A stretch of DNA of 64,000 bases from Dongia sedimenti (GCA_030715195.1 JAUYVI010000003.1:648960-712959); one strand, 5' to 3'. Counted from the stretch's first letter, positions 33,258-44,612 are shown. Notes: generated by a model from the sequence alone, not told the origin. Translations and numbers: made by a program.

Positions 33258-34901
33258 ATGGAAGCCTTCATCATCGCGAACATGGCACCCATCATGTTCG
33301 CCTCCCTGGTTGTGGTGCTGCTGCTCGGCTATCCGGTCGCCTTCGCCCTCGCCTTCAACGGCCTGCTCTGGGGCGTGATCGGCATCGCGCTCGGCCTGTT
33401 CCAGCCGACCTTCTTCCAGGCGCTGCCCGACCGCGTCTTCGGCGTCATGAGCAACGAGACCCTGCTCGCCATCCCGTTCTTCACCTTCATGGGATTGATT
33501 CTCGAACGATCCGGCATGGCGGAGGAGCTGCTCGACACGATCGGACAATTGTTCGGGCCGATCCGCGGCGGCCTCGCCTATGCCGTGATCTTCGTCGGCG
33601 CGCTGCTGGCGGCGACCACCGGTGTAGTTGCAGCCTCGGTCATCGCCATGGGGTTGATCTCGCTCCCGATCATGCTGCGCTACGGCTACGACCGCCGGCT
33701 GGCAACCGGTGTCATTGCGGCGTCCGGAACGCTGGCGCAGATCATTCCGCCAAGCCTGGTGCTGATCGTGATGGCCGACCAGCTCGGCAAGTCGGTCGGC
33801 GACATGTACGAGGGCGCGATCGTGCCGGGCCTGGTGCTCTCCGCGCTCTATGCCGGCTATGTGCTGATCATGACCTTGATCAGGCCGAACGCCGCGCCGG
33901 CCTTGCCGCTGGAGTTCCGCACACTGCGGGGCATGAAGTTGCTGGCGCGCGTCATCGTCGCATTGATCCCGCCGCTGATCCTGATCTTCCTGGTGCTCGG
34001 CACGATCTTCATCGGCGTTGCGACGCCGACCGAAGGCGGCGCCATGGGTGCGGTCGGCGCATTGGTGCTCGCCGCCCTGAAGCGGAAGCTCAGCTGGAGC
34101 ATCGTCCACCAGGCCCTGGAATCGACGGTCAAGCTCTCGTCCTTCGTGCTGTTCATTCTGATCGGCTCGCGGGTGTTCAGCCTGACCTTTTACGGCGTCG
34201 ACGGCCATGTCTGGGTCCAGAGCCTGCTGACCGGCCTGCCGGGGGGCGAGATCGGCTTCCTGATCGTCGTGAATATCCTGGTCTTCGTGCTCGCCTTCTT
34301 CCTGGACTTCTTCGAGCTCGCCTTCATCGTGGTGCCGCTGGTGGGACCCGCGGCGGCGGCGCTCGGCATCGATCTCATCTGGTTCGGTGTGCTGCTCGGC
34401 GTCAACATGCAGACCGCCTTCATGCACCCGCCGTTCGGCTTCTCGCTGTTCTACCTGCGCTCGGTCGCCGCGCGAACGCCCTACAAGGACCGCGTCACCG
34501 GGGCCACGGTCCAACCGATCACCACCGGCCAGATCTATTGGGGTGCGGTGCCGTTCGTCTGCATCCAGGTCCTGATGATCGCCCTCACGATCGCCTTCCC
34601 CGGGATGGTGATGCGCTACAAGGATGATGCCGCGCCGACCATTGAGATGCAGGCGCCCGCCGCGGGTGAAAGCGGCCCGGATTTCAACACCGGCACGCCC
34701 AACTTCGGCGCGACGCCGGCGCCCGTGCCGGAAAGCGGCGCGCCGGAAGCGCCGAACTTCGGCACCGCCCCTGCGCCCGCGCCGTCCGGATCGGAGGCGC
34801 CCGCCTCGGACGGACCGAATTTCGGGACGGCACCGGAGCCGGCGCCCGCGGGCTCTGACCAGCCTGCCGCACCGAATTTCGGCACCGGGACCTCGCAATG
34901 A
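33258..34901 (+). CDS. dctM: TRAP transporter large permease DctM with repeat-bearing C-terminal tail
   Basis: 547 residues, about 100 more than usual. Residues 1-450 are a typical DctM: many membrane segments, LLGYPVAFALAFNGLLWGVI, GIALGLFQPTFFQALPDRVF, the scoop-like helices with IPPSLVLIVMADQLGKSVGD, and GVLLGVNMQTAFMHPPFGFS near the end of the core. The last 95 residues form a Pro/Ala/Gly-rich tail with four copies of a PNFG(T/A) motif about 18-25 residues apart. The tail follows the final helix and a short MRYKDD; topology is not certain. It ends with a terminator shared with the convergent receptor gene. Confidence 0.93.
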   Translation: MEAFIIANMAPIMFASLVVVLLLGYPVAFALAFNGLLWGVIGIALGLFQPTFFQALPDRVFGVMSNETLLAIPFFTFMGLILERSGMAEELLDTIGQLFGPIRGGLAYAVIFVGALLAATTGVVAASVIAMGLISLPIMLRYGYDRRLATGVIAASGTLAQIIPPSLVLIVMADQLGKSVGDMYEGAIVPGLVLSALYAGYVLIMTLIRPNAAPALPLEFRTLRGMKLLARVIVALIPPLILIFLVLGTIFIGVATPTEGGAMGAVGALVLAALKRKLSWSIVHQALESTVKLSSFVLFILIGSRVFSLTFYGVDGHVWVQSLLTGLPGGEIGFLIVVNILVFVLAFFLDFFELAFIVVPLVGPAAAALGIDLIWFGVLLGVNMQTAFMHPPFGFSLFYLRSVAARTPYKDRVTGATVQPITTGQIYWGAVPFVCIQVLMIALTIAFPGMVMRYKDDAAPTIEMQAPAAGESGPDFNTGTPNFGATPAPVPESGAPEAPNFGTAPAPAPSGSEAPASDGPNFGTAPEPAPAGSDQPAAPNFGTGTSQ

Positions 34902-34902
34902 G

Positions 34903-34936
34903 AAAGGGCTCCGGATCGCTCCGGAGCCCTTTGTTT
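34903..34936. terminator. Bidirectional terminator between dctM and receptor 2
   Basis: GGGCTCCGGA (34906-34915) and TCCGGAGCCC (34920-34929) pair perfectly over 10 bases with a TCGC tetraloop. A-tract on the left (aaa) and T-rich run on the right (tttgttt) allow termination in both directions between convergent genes. Confidence 0.9.
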
Positions 34937-34953
34937 GGTGAGCTTGATCGCGC

Positions 34954-36162
<1,209 letters not shown>

Positions 36163-36241
36163 TCAATTCAGGCACAGCCCAGATAGAGGCTTGAACCGGG
36201 CGCGTCAGCCGCTATGAATCGGTGAAGCCGAGAGGATGTCC

Positions 36242-37126
<885 letters not shown>

Positions 37127-37335
37127 CGCCTCTGGCCCCGCGGCTGGGCGGTTAAGTCTTTCAAGCGCAATTCGAATTTGCCGGCTGTAACGCACTCGTC
37201 CCGGGGCCTCGGTTGACTTTTAGGCCATGGGCGAGGACAAATGCGCATGGGATTTCGCGGGCAGCGGAACCGTTCCGCGCCGTCCACCGAGTCGACCTGA
37301 TCCAAAGCTGCTGAGACCCAAACCTGGAGGACATC

Positions 37336-38559
37336 GTGAGAGCATTTTCGATTGGCACGGTAGCGATCGTGTCGGCGCTGCTGCTGGCCGGTTGCGGCAA
37401 GGAAGAAAAGCAAGAATCGTCGCAAGCCGAGCAGAGCAGCACGGCAGCGCCGGCGACCACCAACGAGACTGCGACGACCCCGGCACCGGCCGCGACCCAG
37501 GAAGCCGCGGCGACGCCCGCGGCAGCCGGCGGCAAGGTCAATGTCTACAACTGGTCCGACTATATCGGCGAGCACACCAACGAGAACTTCACCAAGGCGA
37601 CCGGCATCGCCGTCACCTACGACGTGTTCGATTCCAACGAGACGCTGGAAGCGAAGCTGCTGGCCGGCAACACCGGCTATGACGTGGTGGTCCCGTCGGG
37701 CGCGTTCCTCGGCCGCCAGATCGCGGCGGGCGTGTTCCAGAAGCTCGACAAGTCGAAGCTGCCGAACCTCGCCAACATCGACCCGATCATCATGAAGGCG
37801 ACCGACGCCTTCGACCCGGGCCACGAGTATTCGGTCCCCTATTTCTGGGGCACCGTCGGCATCGGCTACAATGTCGACAAGATCAAAGCGGCGATGCCGG
37901 AAGGCGCGCCGACCGACAGCTGGGACCTGGTCCTGAAGCCGGAGGTCGTCTCCAAGTTCAAGGATTGCGGCGTCACCATGCTTGATGCGCCGAGCGACGT
38001 GATGCAGTCCGTGCTGATCTATCTCGGCAAGGATCCGCACACCGACAAGGCGGAGGACTATGCCGAGGTGCAGAAGGTGCTGACCGCGGTCCGCCCCTAC
38101 ATCAAGTATTTCCACTCCTCCAGCTATATCAACGACATCGCCAACGGCGAGATCTGCCTGGCGATCGGCTGGAACGGCGACTTCGGCATCGCGCAGTCGC
38201 GCGCCGACGAGGCGAAGAACGGCGTGCATATCCAGTACGTGATCCCGAAGGAGGGCGCGCTGCTCTGGGTCGACAACCTCGCCATGCCGAAGGACGCGGC
38301 CAATATCGAGCAAGGCCTGATGTACATCAACAACATGCTCGATCCGCAGGTCGCGGCCGACAATGCCAACTTCGTGCACTACGCCTCGCCGAACAAGGCC
38401 GCGCTCGACAAGGGCCTGATCGCCGCGGAGGACAAGGACAATCCGGCGATCTATCCGCCGGCGGATGTGATGAGCAAGCTCGCCGGTGACAAGGTTGCGT
38501 CGCCGGAGCTCGACCAGCTCCGGACCCGCACCTGGACGACGGTCAAGACCGGCCAGTAG
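37336..38559 (+). CDS. potF: Polyamine ABC transporter binding protein, predicted lipoprotein (PotF-like 1)
   Basis: 407 residues. A short leader ends in a lipobox (LLLAGC, Cys18), unlike soluble PotF proteins. Then comes a 45-residue linker rich in Ala, Thr, Pro and Gln before the binding domain starts at KVNVYNWSDYIGEHTNENFT. The domain keeps the PotF pattern: NWSDYI, FDSNETLEAKLLAGNTGYDV, YFWGTVGIGYNVDKI, WNGDFG and a Trp/Asp-containing ligand pocket. The start is GTG 37336 with ggagg six bases before. A strong terminator follows, separating it from potF2-GHI, so it is its own transcription unit. Confidence 0.9.
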   Translation: MRAFSIGTVAIVSALLLAGCGKEEKQESSQAEQSSTAAPATTNETATTPAPAATQEAAATPAAAGGKVNVYNWSDYIGEHTNENFTKATGIAVTYDVFDSNETLEAKLLAGNTGYDVVVPSGAFLGRQIAAGVFQKLDKSKLPNLANIDPIIMKATDAFDPGHEYSVPYFWGTVGIGYNVDKIKAAMPEGAPTDSWDLVLKPEVVSKFKDCGVTMLDAPSDVMQSVLIYLGKDPHTDKAEDYAEVQKVLTAVRPYIKYFHSSSYINDIANGEICLAIGWNGDFGIAQSRADEAKNGVHIQYVIPKEGALLWVDNLAMPKDAANIEQGLMYINNMLDPQVAADNANFVHYASPNKAALDKGLIAAEDKDNPAIYPPADVMSKLAGDKVASPELDQLRTRTWTTVKTGQ

Positions 38560-38587
38560 GCCGCAGCCTCGACCACATGACGGCATG

Positions 38588-38622
38588 AACCCCGCGTCCA
38601 GCCTCTGGGCGCGGGGTTTTCC
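38588..38622 (+). terminator. Rho-independent terminator after PotF-like 1
   Basis: AACCCCGCG (38588-38596) pairs with CGCGGGGTT (38610-38618) across a 13-base loop and runs into TTTTCC. Located 28 bases after the stop codon. Confidence 0.9.
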
Positions 38623-38649
38623 TTTGGGATTTTCTTGCTGCGGCCGTGA

Positions 38650-38680
38650 TTGACAATCCGGGCTCGGACGCGGTCAGATA
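38650..38680 (+). promoter_or_regulatory. Possible sigma-70 promoter of potF2-GHI
   Basis: A consensus -35 (TTGACA, 38650-38655) is followed after 19 bases by CAGATA (38675-38680). The spacing is longer than ideal, so the -10 assignment is weak. It lies between the terminator and the second PotF gene, where a promoter is needed. Confidence 0.4.
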
Positions 38681-38767
38681 CCAAAAGGGGAAACAATGAC
38701 GTTCCGGTTGCAAACCGGACGCGGAAATCAGGCCTCATTGGGGCCGACTCTCTACAGGGAGGGTGAC

Positions 38768-39901
38768 ATGTCGCGAACGACCGCATGGCCAAGGGCGATG
38801 GCCTGCGCCGCCGCCTTGGGCGCGGGCTTTCTGTTGTCGATGCTTCCGGCCAGCGCCCAGGACAAGGGCGATGCGGAGAAGCTCGTCAACGTCTCGAACT
38901 GGTCCGACTACATCGACATGGAGAACGTGAAGGCGTTCGAGAAAGAATACGGAATCAAGGTCAATTACGACACCTATGACGGCGACGAGACCTTGGAGGC
39001 CAAGCTGCTGACCGGGCATACCGGCTACGACGTCGTCTTCCCCTCCTCCAACTACTTCGCGCGCGGCATCCGCACCGGGCTCTATCTGAAGCTCGACCGG
39101 GCCGCCCTCTCCAACTTCAACAATATCGACCGGTGGATTCTGGACCTGCTGTCCAAGCAGGCCGATCCCGGCAACCAGTATGCCGCGCCGTATAACTACG
39201 GCACCAACGGTTTCACCTACAATGTCGACATGGTCAAGAAGCGCATGAGGGATGCGCCGGTCGACAGCCTGAAGCTGATCTTCGACCCCGAAGTGCTGGC
39301 GAAGTTCCAGGATTGCGGCGTCTCCTTCCTGGATTCGCCCGAGGACGTGATCCCGTTGGCCCTCGCCTATCTCGGCAAGAATCCGACCTCGCAGGACGAC
39401 GCCGACATCAAGGCAGCGGTCGAGACGCTGATGAAGGTCCGGCCTTATATCAAGAAGTTCGACTCGGCCGGCTATCTCGGCGACCTGCCGAACGGCGATC
39501 TCTGCATTGCGATGAGCTGGTCCGGCGACTATGCGACCGCCACGCAGCGCGCGCTCGACGCCAAGATCAAGATCAACCTCGCCTACACAATTCCACAGGA
39601 AGGCACCAATATCTGGTTCGACGCGATGGTCGTGCCGAAAGACGCGCCACACCCGAAGAACGCCATGCTGTTCATCAACTTCATGATGCGGCCGGAGGTG
39701 GCGGCGGCCAACACCAACGTGACCTATTACGCGACCGCCAACATGGCCGCGATGAAATACGTGAACAAGGAAATCCTCGATGACCCGGCGATCTATCCCG
39801 ATCCGAAGGTCATGGCGAACGGCTACCCGAGCGTCGTCCGCGACATCGAGATCCAGAAGCTGATCACGCGGGAATGGACCCGTTTCAAGACCGGACAATA
39901 G
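38768..39901 (+). CDS. potF: Polyamine ABC transporter binding protein (PotF-like 2)
   Basis: 377-residue periplasmic protein with a standard signal peptide (ACAAALGAGFLLSMLPASAQ, cleavage near residue 38). The mature part shares the PotF pattern with its neighbour (NVSNWSDYIDMENVKAFEKE; YDGDETLEAKLLTGHTGYDV; YNYGTNGFTYNVDMV; MSWSGDY) but is well diverged. ATG 38768 has a strong ribosome site (gggagggtgac). It heads the potGHI operon (8 bases before potG), so it is the cognate receptor. Ligand probably putrescine or spermidine; the pocket cannot be refined without modelling. Confidence 0.93.
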   Translation: MSRTTAWPRAMACAAALGAGFLLSMLPASAQDKGDAEKLVNVSNWSDYIDMENVKAFEKEYGIKVNYDTYDGDETLEAKLLTGHTGYDVVFPSSNYFARGIRTGLYLKLDRAALSNFNNIDRWILDLLSKQADPGNQYAAPYNYGTNGFTYNVDMVKKRMRDAPVDSLKLIFDPEVLAKFQDCGVSFLDSPEDVIPLALAYLGKNPTSQDDADIKAAVETLMKVRPYIKKFDSAGYLGDLPNGDLCIAMSWSGDYATATQRALDAKIKINLAYTIPQEGTNIWFDAMVVPKDAPHPKNAMLFINFMMRPEVAAANTNVTYYATANMAAMKYVNKEILDDPAIYPDPKVMANGYPSVVRDIEIQKLITREWTRFKTGQ

Positions 39902-39909
39902 GAACCATC

Positions 39910-41055
39910 ATGGCAGCAGAGACGCCGGCCCATTACCACACCAACACGCCCTGGAACGAGCCGGGCGCCGAGCCCTATATCCGGGTCGAGAACGTCACCA
40001 AGAAATTCGGCGACTTCGTTGCCGTCAACGACGTCTCGCTCAACGTCTATCGCGGCGAGCTGTTCTCGCTGCTTGGCGGCTCCGGCTGCGGCAAGACCAC
40101 CCTACTGCGGATGCTGGCCGGCTTTGAGGAGCCGACTTCCGGCAAGATCTATATCGACGGGGTCGATATGGCGGGCATCCCGCCCTACGCCCGCCCGACC
40201 AACATGATGTTCCAGTCCTATGCGCTGTTCCCGCATATGACGGTCGAGGCCAATGTCTCCTTCGGGTTGAAGCAGGACAAGGTGCCCTCGGCCGAAATCA
40301 ACAACCGGGTGCGACAGATCCTCGACATGGTCCAGCTGACCCAGTTCGCCAAGCGCAAGCCGCATCAGCTCTCCGGCGGCCAACGCCAACGCGTCGCGCT
40401 CGCGCGCGCTCTGGTCAAGGCTCCGAAGCTGCTGCTGCTGGACGAGCCCCTGGGCGCGCTCGACAAGAAGCTGCGCGAGGCGACGCAGTTCGAGATCATG
40501 AACATCCAGGACAAGCTCGGCATCACCTTCATGGTCGTGACCCATGACCAGGAAGAGGCGATGACGCTTTCCACCCGGATCGGCGTCATGAATCAGGGCC
40601 AGATCGTGCAGATCGGTACGCCCCAGGAGATCTACGAATACCCGAATACCAAGCAGGTCGCCGACTTCATCGGCTCGGTCAATCTGTTCGAGGGCCGCAT
40701 CGTCGAGGACGAATCCGATCACGTGCTGATCGATTCACCGGAAGCCGGCGGCCGGATCTATGTCGATCACGGCATCTCCTCGGCGCCGGGCGCCAAGGTC
40801 TGGGCGGCGTTGCGGCCGGAGAAGATCCAATTGGTCAAGGGCGACCGCGGCGAGCCCTATAACTGCATCAAGGGAACCGTGAAGGGGATCGCCTATATGG
40901 GCAATCTCTCGGTCTACCTGATCGCGCTCGACAGCGGCAAGGAGGTCAAGGTGACCATGCCGAACCAGGTGCGTGCAGCCGAGCAGATGATCGGCTGGGA
41001 TGACCGGGTCACCTTGACCTGGCATGCCAACAGCCCCGTCATCCTGCTGTCCTGA
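39910..41055 (+). CDS. potG: Polyamine ABC transporter ATP-binding protein
   Basis: 381-residue ATPase of the PotA/PotG type. Walker A GGSGCGKTTLLRML, Q-loop in MMFQSYALFPHMTV, signature LSGGQRQRVALARAL, Walker B LLLLDEPLGALD and switch His in VVTHDQEEAMTLS are all intact. A C-terminal TOBE domain (about 295-375) follows. It has a 20-residue N-terminal extension before YIRVENVTKKFGDFVAVNDV. Located between the receptor gene and the permeases in the operon. Confidence 0.95.
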   Translation: MAAETPAHYHTNTPWNEPGAEPYIRVENVTKKFGDFVAVNDVSLNVYRGELFSLLGGSGCGKTTLLRMLAGFEEPTSGKIYIDGVDMAGIPPYARPTNMMFQSYALFPHMTVEANVSFGLKQDKVPSAEINNRVRQILDMVQLTQFAKRKPHQLSGGQRQRVALARALVKAPKLLLLDEPLGALDKKLREATQFEIMNIQDKLGITFMVVTHDQEEAMTLSTRIGVMNQGQIVQIGTPQEIYEYPNTKQVADFIGSVNLFEGRIVEDESDHVLIDSPEAGGRIYVDHGISSAPGAKVWAALRPEKIQLVKGDRGEPYNCIKGTVKGIAYMGNLSVYLIALDSGKEVKVTMPNQVRAAEQMIGWDDRVTLTWHANSPVILLS

Positions 41056-41064
41056 GGACATATC

Positions 41065-42087
41065 ATGAGCAATGACGCATCGATCCAGGGCGGCCGCCTG
41101 CGGCGCGCACCCGGAGCGCAGTCCATCGGACGGGTGCTGCGTGCTCTGGGGGTCCAGCCGCGGCTGGCGGTGATCCTGATCCCCTATGTGTGGCTGGTGC
41201 TGTTCTTCATGATCCCGTTCCTGATCGTGCTGAAGATCAGCTTCGCCGAGCTGGCGATCGCACAGCCGCCCTATTCGCCGCTGCTGGTTTGCGCCGATCC
41301 GGAGATCAGCTCGACCTGGCTCTGCTTCGTGGAAGGCAAGATCAGCGTCCACCTGTCGACGAAATCCTACGTCGGGATTGTCAGCGAGTACGGCAAGCCG
41401 TTCTACGACACGCTCTACGTCAGGGCCTATTGGAACTCCGTCGTCACCGCTTTCTTCTCGACGATTCTTTGCCTGCTGATCGGCTATCCGATGGCCTACG
41501 GCATCGCACGATCCAGCTCGACCGTCCGCAACCTGCTGATGATGATGATCATCCTGCCGTTCTGGACCTCGTTCCTGATCCGCATCTATGCCTGGATGGG
41601 GCTGCTGAAGGATTCCGGGGTGATCAACAACGCGCTCATTTGGCTGGGTGTGATCGATTCCCCCTTGTCGATGATGAACACGCAGTTCGCCGTCTACGTG
41701 GGGATCGTCTATTCCTACCTGCCATTCATGATCCTGCCGCTCTACGCCAATCTCGAGAAGATGGACCTGACGCTGCTGGAAGCCGCCGCCGACCTCGGCT
41801 GCAAGCCGCTGAAGGCGTTCTTCGTCATCACCGTTCCGTTGTCGCTGCCGGGCATCGTCGCCGGCTCGATGCTGGTCTTCATCCCCGCGGTCGGCGAATA
41901 CGTGATCCCGGAGCTTCTGGGCGGCTCCAACACGGTTATGATCGGCCGCGAGCTGGTCAATGTCTTCTATCAGAACCGTGACTGGCCGGCGGCCTGCGCC
42001 CTGGCAATCGCCGTCCTCATCCTGCTGGTGGTGCCGATCACGCTCTATCAGTACTATCAAAACAAGGAAGCGGAGGCCGGCAAATGA
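41065..42087 (+). CDS. potH: Polyamine ABC transporter permease
   Basis: 340-residue membrane subunit with six main helices and a larger periplasmic insertion after the first (LLVCADPEISSTWLCFVEGK). The EAA-type coupling loop is EAAADLGCKPLKAFFVITVP (near 230-250). The start lies 9 bases after potG. Its stop overlaps the potI start (ATGA). Confidence 0.94.
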   Translation: MSNDASIQGGRLRRAPGAQSIGRVLRALGVQPRLAVILIPYVWLVLFFMIPFLIVLKISFAELAIAQPPYSPLLVCADPEISSTWLCFVEGKISVHLSTKSYVGIVSEYGKPFYDTLYVRAYWNSVVTAFFSTILCLLIGYPMAYGIARSSSTVRNLLMMMIILPFWTSFLIRIYAWMGLLKDSGVINNALIWLGVIDSPLSMMNTQFAVYVGIVYSYLPFMILPLYANLEKMDLTLLEAAADLGCKPLKAFFVITVPLSLPGIVAGSMLVFIPAVGEYVIPELLGGSNTVMIGRELVNVFYQNRDWPAACALAIAVLILLVVPITLYQYYQNKEAEAGK

Positions 42088-42923
42088 GCAAGCGCCTCTC
42101 CTGGTTCATCATCCTGGTCCTGATCCTGGGTTACTTCTTTCTCTACGGCCCGATCGTTTCGCTGATCTTCTTCTCCTTCAACGCATCAAAGCTGGTGACC
42201 GTCTGGGGCGGCTTCTCGACCAAGTGGTACGGCGAGCTGATCGGCGACGATCAGGTTATCACCGCGTTCCTGCTCAGCCTCAGGATCGCCCTGATCAGCT
42301 CGACGATCGCAACCATTCTGGGCACGATCGCCGGTTATGTGCTGGCGCGGTTCGGCCTGTTCCGCGGCCGAACCGTCTTGTCGGGGATGGTGACGGCGCC
42401 GCTGGTAATGCCGGAGGTGATCACCGGCCTATCGATGCTGCTGCTGTTCGTCCAGATGCAGCAGCTGTTCGGCTGGCCGACGCGGGGCTCGCTCACCATC
42501 ACCATCGCGCACATCACCTTCACCATGTCCTACATCGCCGTGGTGATGCAGTCGCGCTTCTCGACCCTGGATATCTCACTGGTCGAGGCGGCGCAGGATC
42601 TCGGCGCGCGGCCGCTCAAGGTGTTCTTCGTGATCACCCTGCCGATCGTCGCACCGGCGATCGTGTCCGGCTTTCTGCTGGGCTTCACCATCTCGATCGA
42701 CGACCTGGTGATCACCAGCTTCACCAGCGGTCCGGGCGCCAACACACTGCCGATGGTGATCTTCTCGAAGGTCCGGCTCGGCCTCAATCCGGAGATCAAC
42801 GCGCTCGCCAGCCTGATCATCGCGGTGGTCGCGACCGGCGTGGTGGCCTCCACCATCTATATGGCCCAGGCCGAGAAGCGCCGGCAGCGCGACATGCAGA
42901 TGGCGGTCCAGGCGAACGAGTAG
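42084..42923 (+). CDS. potI: Polyamine ABC transporter permease
   Basis: 279-residue membrane subunit; six helices with the coupling loop EAAQDLGARPLKVFFVITLP (near 170-190) and ISIDDLVITSFTSGPGANTL, a typical PotI/PotC segment. Its ATG overlaps the potH stop by 4 bases. The stop codon abuts directly the stop of the convergent sugar dehydrogenase gene, with no base between them. Confidence 0.94.
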   Translation: MSKRLSWFIILVLILGYFFLYGPIVSLIFFSFNASKLVTVWGGFSTKWYGELIGDDQVITAFLLSLRIALISSTIATILGTIAGYVLARFGLFRGRTVLSGMVTAPLVMPEVITGLSMLLLFVQMQQLFGWPTRGSLTITIAHITFTMSYIAVVMQSRFSTLDISLVEAAQDLGARPLKVFFVITLPIVAPAIVSGFLLGFTISIDDLVITSFTSGPGANTLPMVIFSKVRLGLNPEINALASLIIAVVATGVVASTIYMAQAEKRRQRDMQMAVQANE

Positions 42924-44123
42924 CTATTCGGCAACCAGCCGGAGGACCGTGCCGTTGTGGTCCTCCGTCACATAAAGCGCGCCGTCGCTGCCGGCCTTGA
43001 TATCGGTCGGCGCGCCGTCCGGATTCTCCCAATCGAAGACCAGCTCTTTCGGCTGGTTCTCCGGCTTCCCGTCGCCGTCGATCGGAAACCAGACGATCCG
43101 GTGACCGGCCTTGCGATAGCCGTGATAGCCGACCGCGAGCCCGCCGTTCCAATAGGCCATGCCGATCGGCGCCGCATGCGCCGGCAGCGGGATCAGCGGC
43201 GGGTGATAGCCGGTGCAGTTCCAGTGCAGGTATTCCGGGCTCGGAATGTTGGCGCCGTAGCAATAGGGCCAGCCGTACCGTCCGCCCGGCTCCAGCACAT
43301 TGATCTCGTCCGGCGGCAACGCCTCGTCGTTCTCAAGCTCCGGCATGACATCGTTGATGTTATCGCGCGCGTTCTCGACCTGCAGGATCAATCCGCTGCC
43401 GGGAAACTCGGCCAGCGCCAGCGAGTTGCGCAAGCCCTCGGCGAAGACCGTCCAGCCCTTGGCCTTGCCGGTGCTCCAGTCGAACTCGTATTCCCGCACC
43501 AGCCCATGACCCGCGGGCGCCCGCGTTTCGGGACAGATCTGATCGGCCTGCGGCGGGTCGCCGTTGGCGTGCTCGCAGTTGTCGCTGACCGAACCGACAT
43601 TCACCAGCAGCGTCCGGTGCCGGGTGAAGATCAGGCTCACCAGCGGATGGCGGCCATCGCCCGGCGGACCTTTGACCGTGGTCTTGCCGCCGATCACGTC
43701 CTCCACCGTCTTCTCGGGATCGGTGCGATCGAAGCGCTTCACGCCGCCGACCACGCCGATATAGATCTTGCCGTCCGGCCCCAGCGCCAGCCCGTGCGGC
43801 TGCTTCAGACCTTTGAGCAGCGGCTTCTTCGCGTAGCGCCCCTTGCCGTCCGGCACCAGAGCCGTGACCCGGCCGCTCTTCGCGCCCCAGCCGATCATCT
43901 CGGCGACCAGCACCGTCCCGTCCTTGAGCGGCAATACGCCGCGTGGAAACTTAAGGCCGGTCGCCACCAGGCCGACGCAGAGGCCCGGCGCCGTGTGGAG
44001 CGCGACCTTCGGCAGCCCGCCGCAGCTTCCGGAAATCGAATACGGCCCCCGCGGCTCCGCGGAGGCGCTTGGGCCGGTCGCGGCAACCACCGCGGCGACC
44101 GCCGAGATCAGAAGGAAACGCAT
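42924..44123 (-). CDS. Secreted sorbosone/glucose dehydrogenase-like beta-propeller
   Basis: 399 residues with a signal peptide (MRFLLISAVAAVVAATGPSA, cleavage after SASA). The mature protein has the soluble PQQ-dependent glucose/sorbosone dehydrogenase pattern: LKFPRGVLPLKDGTVLVAEM, LKQPHGLALGPDGKIYIGVV, FAEGLRNSLALAEFPG, INVLEPGGRYGWPYCYG and GAPTDIKAGSDGALYVTEDH, i.e. repeated propeller blades. Four to six cysteines suggest disulfides. Whether it binds PQQ is not certain. It follows the DUF992 gene after 9 bases on the same strand. Confidence 0.85.
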   Translation of the reverse strand: MRFLLISAVAAVVAATGPSASAEPRGPYSISGSCGGLPKVALHTAPGLCVGLVATGLKFPRGVLPLKDGTVLVAEMIGWGAKSGRVTALVPDGKGRYAKKPLLKGLKQPHGLALGPDGKIYIGVVGGVKRFDRTDPEKTVEDVIGGKTTVKGPPGDGRHPLVSLIFTRHRTLLVNVGSVSDNCEHANGDPPQADQICPETRAPAGHGLVREYEFDWSTGKAKGWTVFAEGLRNSLALAEFPGSGLILQVENARDNINDVMPELENDEALPPDEINVLEPGGRYGWPYCYGANIPSPEYLHWNCTGYHPPLIPLPAHAAPIGMAYWNGGLAVGYHGYRKAGHRIVWFPIDGDGKPENQPKELVFDWENPDGAPTDIKAGSDGALYVTEDHNGTVLRLVAE

Positions 44124-44132
44124 CGCGCGTGA

Positions 44133-44612
44133 CTACTTGCCGGCTTCCAGCGTGATCGAAGCGATGCCCGCCGCGACATTCAGACCGACGCCGCCGGTGA
44201 TGCTGAGCGGCTGCAACGCAACCTGCTTGTTGCTCCCGCCGAGCAACACATTGGCGCCGAGACCGAGGCCGATCTCCGCCTCGCCGGTGACGCCGCCATA
44301 GTGACCCGCCAGCGAGCCCTTGGCGACCTGGCCGGGCGCGAACACCGCCCAGATGATCCGGCTCTCCGTGGTGAATCCGATATCGACGCCGTACTTGTTG
44401 ATCTCGCCGTGATAGCGCTCGGTCTCGCCATCGGTATGCTTGAAGACGCAGTCGAGATCCTTGGACGAACCGAAGATGAAACCGATGCCGCCGGATACAT
44501 GGCAGGACAGCGCGCCGATATTCACGCTGGAATCCGCACCGGCCGGCAAACTTGCGCACAGGCCGGTTCCCAGCATGCCGATCCCGAGCACTGCAGCCAT
44601 ACGCGCTTTCAT
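44133..44612 (-). CDS. DUF992 family secreted protein
   Basis: 159 residues with a signal peptide (cleavage near SLPAGA). The mature part matches the DUF992 pattern I recall: IGALSCHVSGGIGFIFGSSK, DLDCVFKHTDGETERYHGEI, NKYGVDIGFTT, and the C-terminal GANVLLGGSNKQVALQPLSI. Two cysteines could form one disulfide. Family function unknown; it is common in alphaproteobacteria. ATG 44612 has a strong ribosome site (agagagggaag). First gene of a two-gene unit with the sorbosone-dehydrogenase-like gene. Confidence 0.85.
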   Translation of the reverse strand: MKARMAAVLGIGMLGTGLCASLPAGADSSVNIGALSCHVSGGIGFIFGSSKDLDCVFKHTDGETERYHGEINKYGVDIGFTTESRIIWAVFAPGQVAKGSLAGHYGGVTGEAEIGLGLGANVLLGGSNKQVALQPLSITGGVGLNVAAGIASITLEAGK

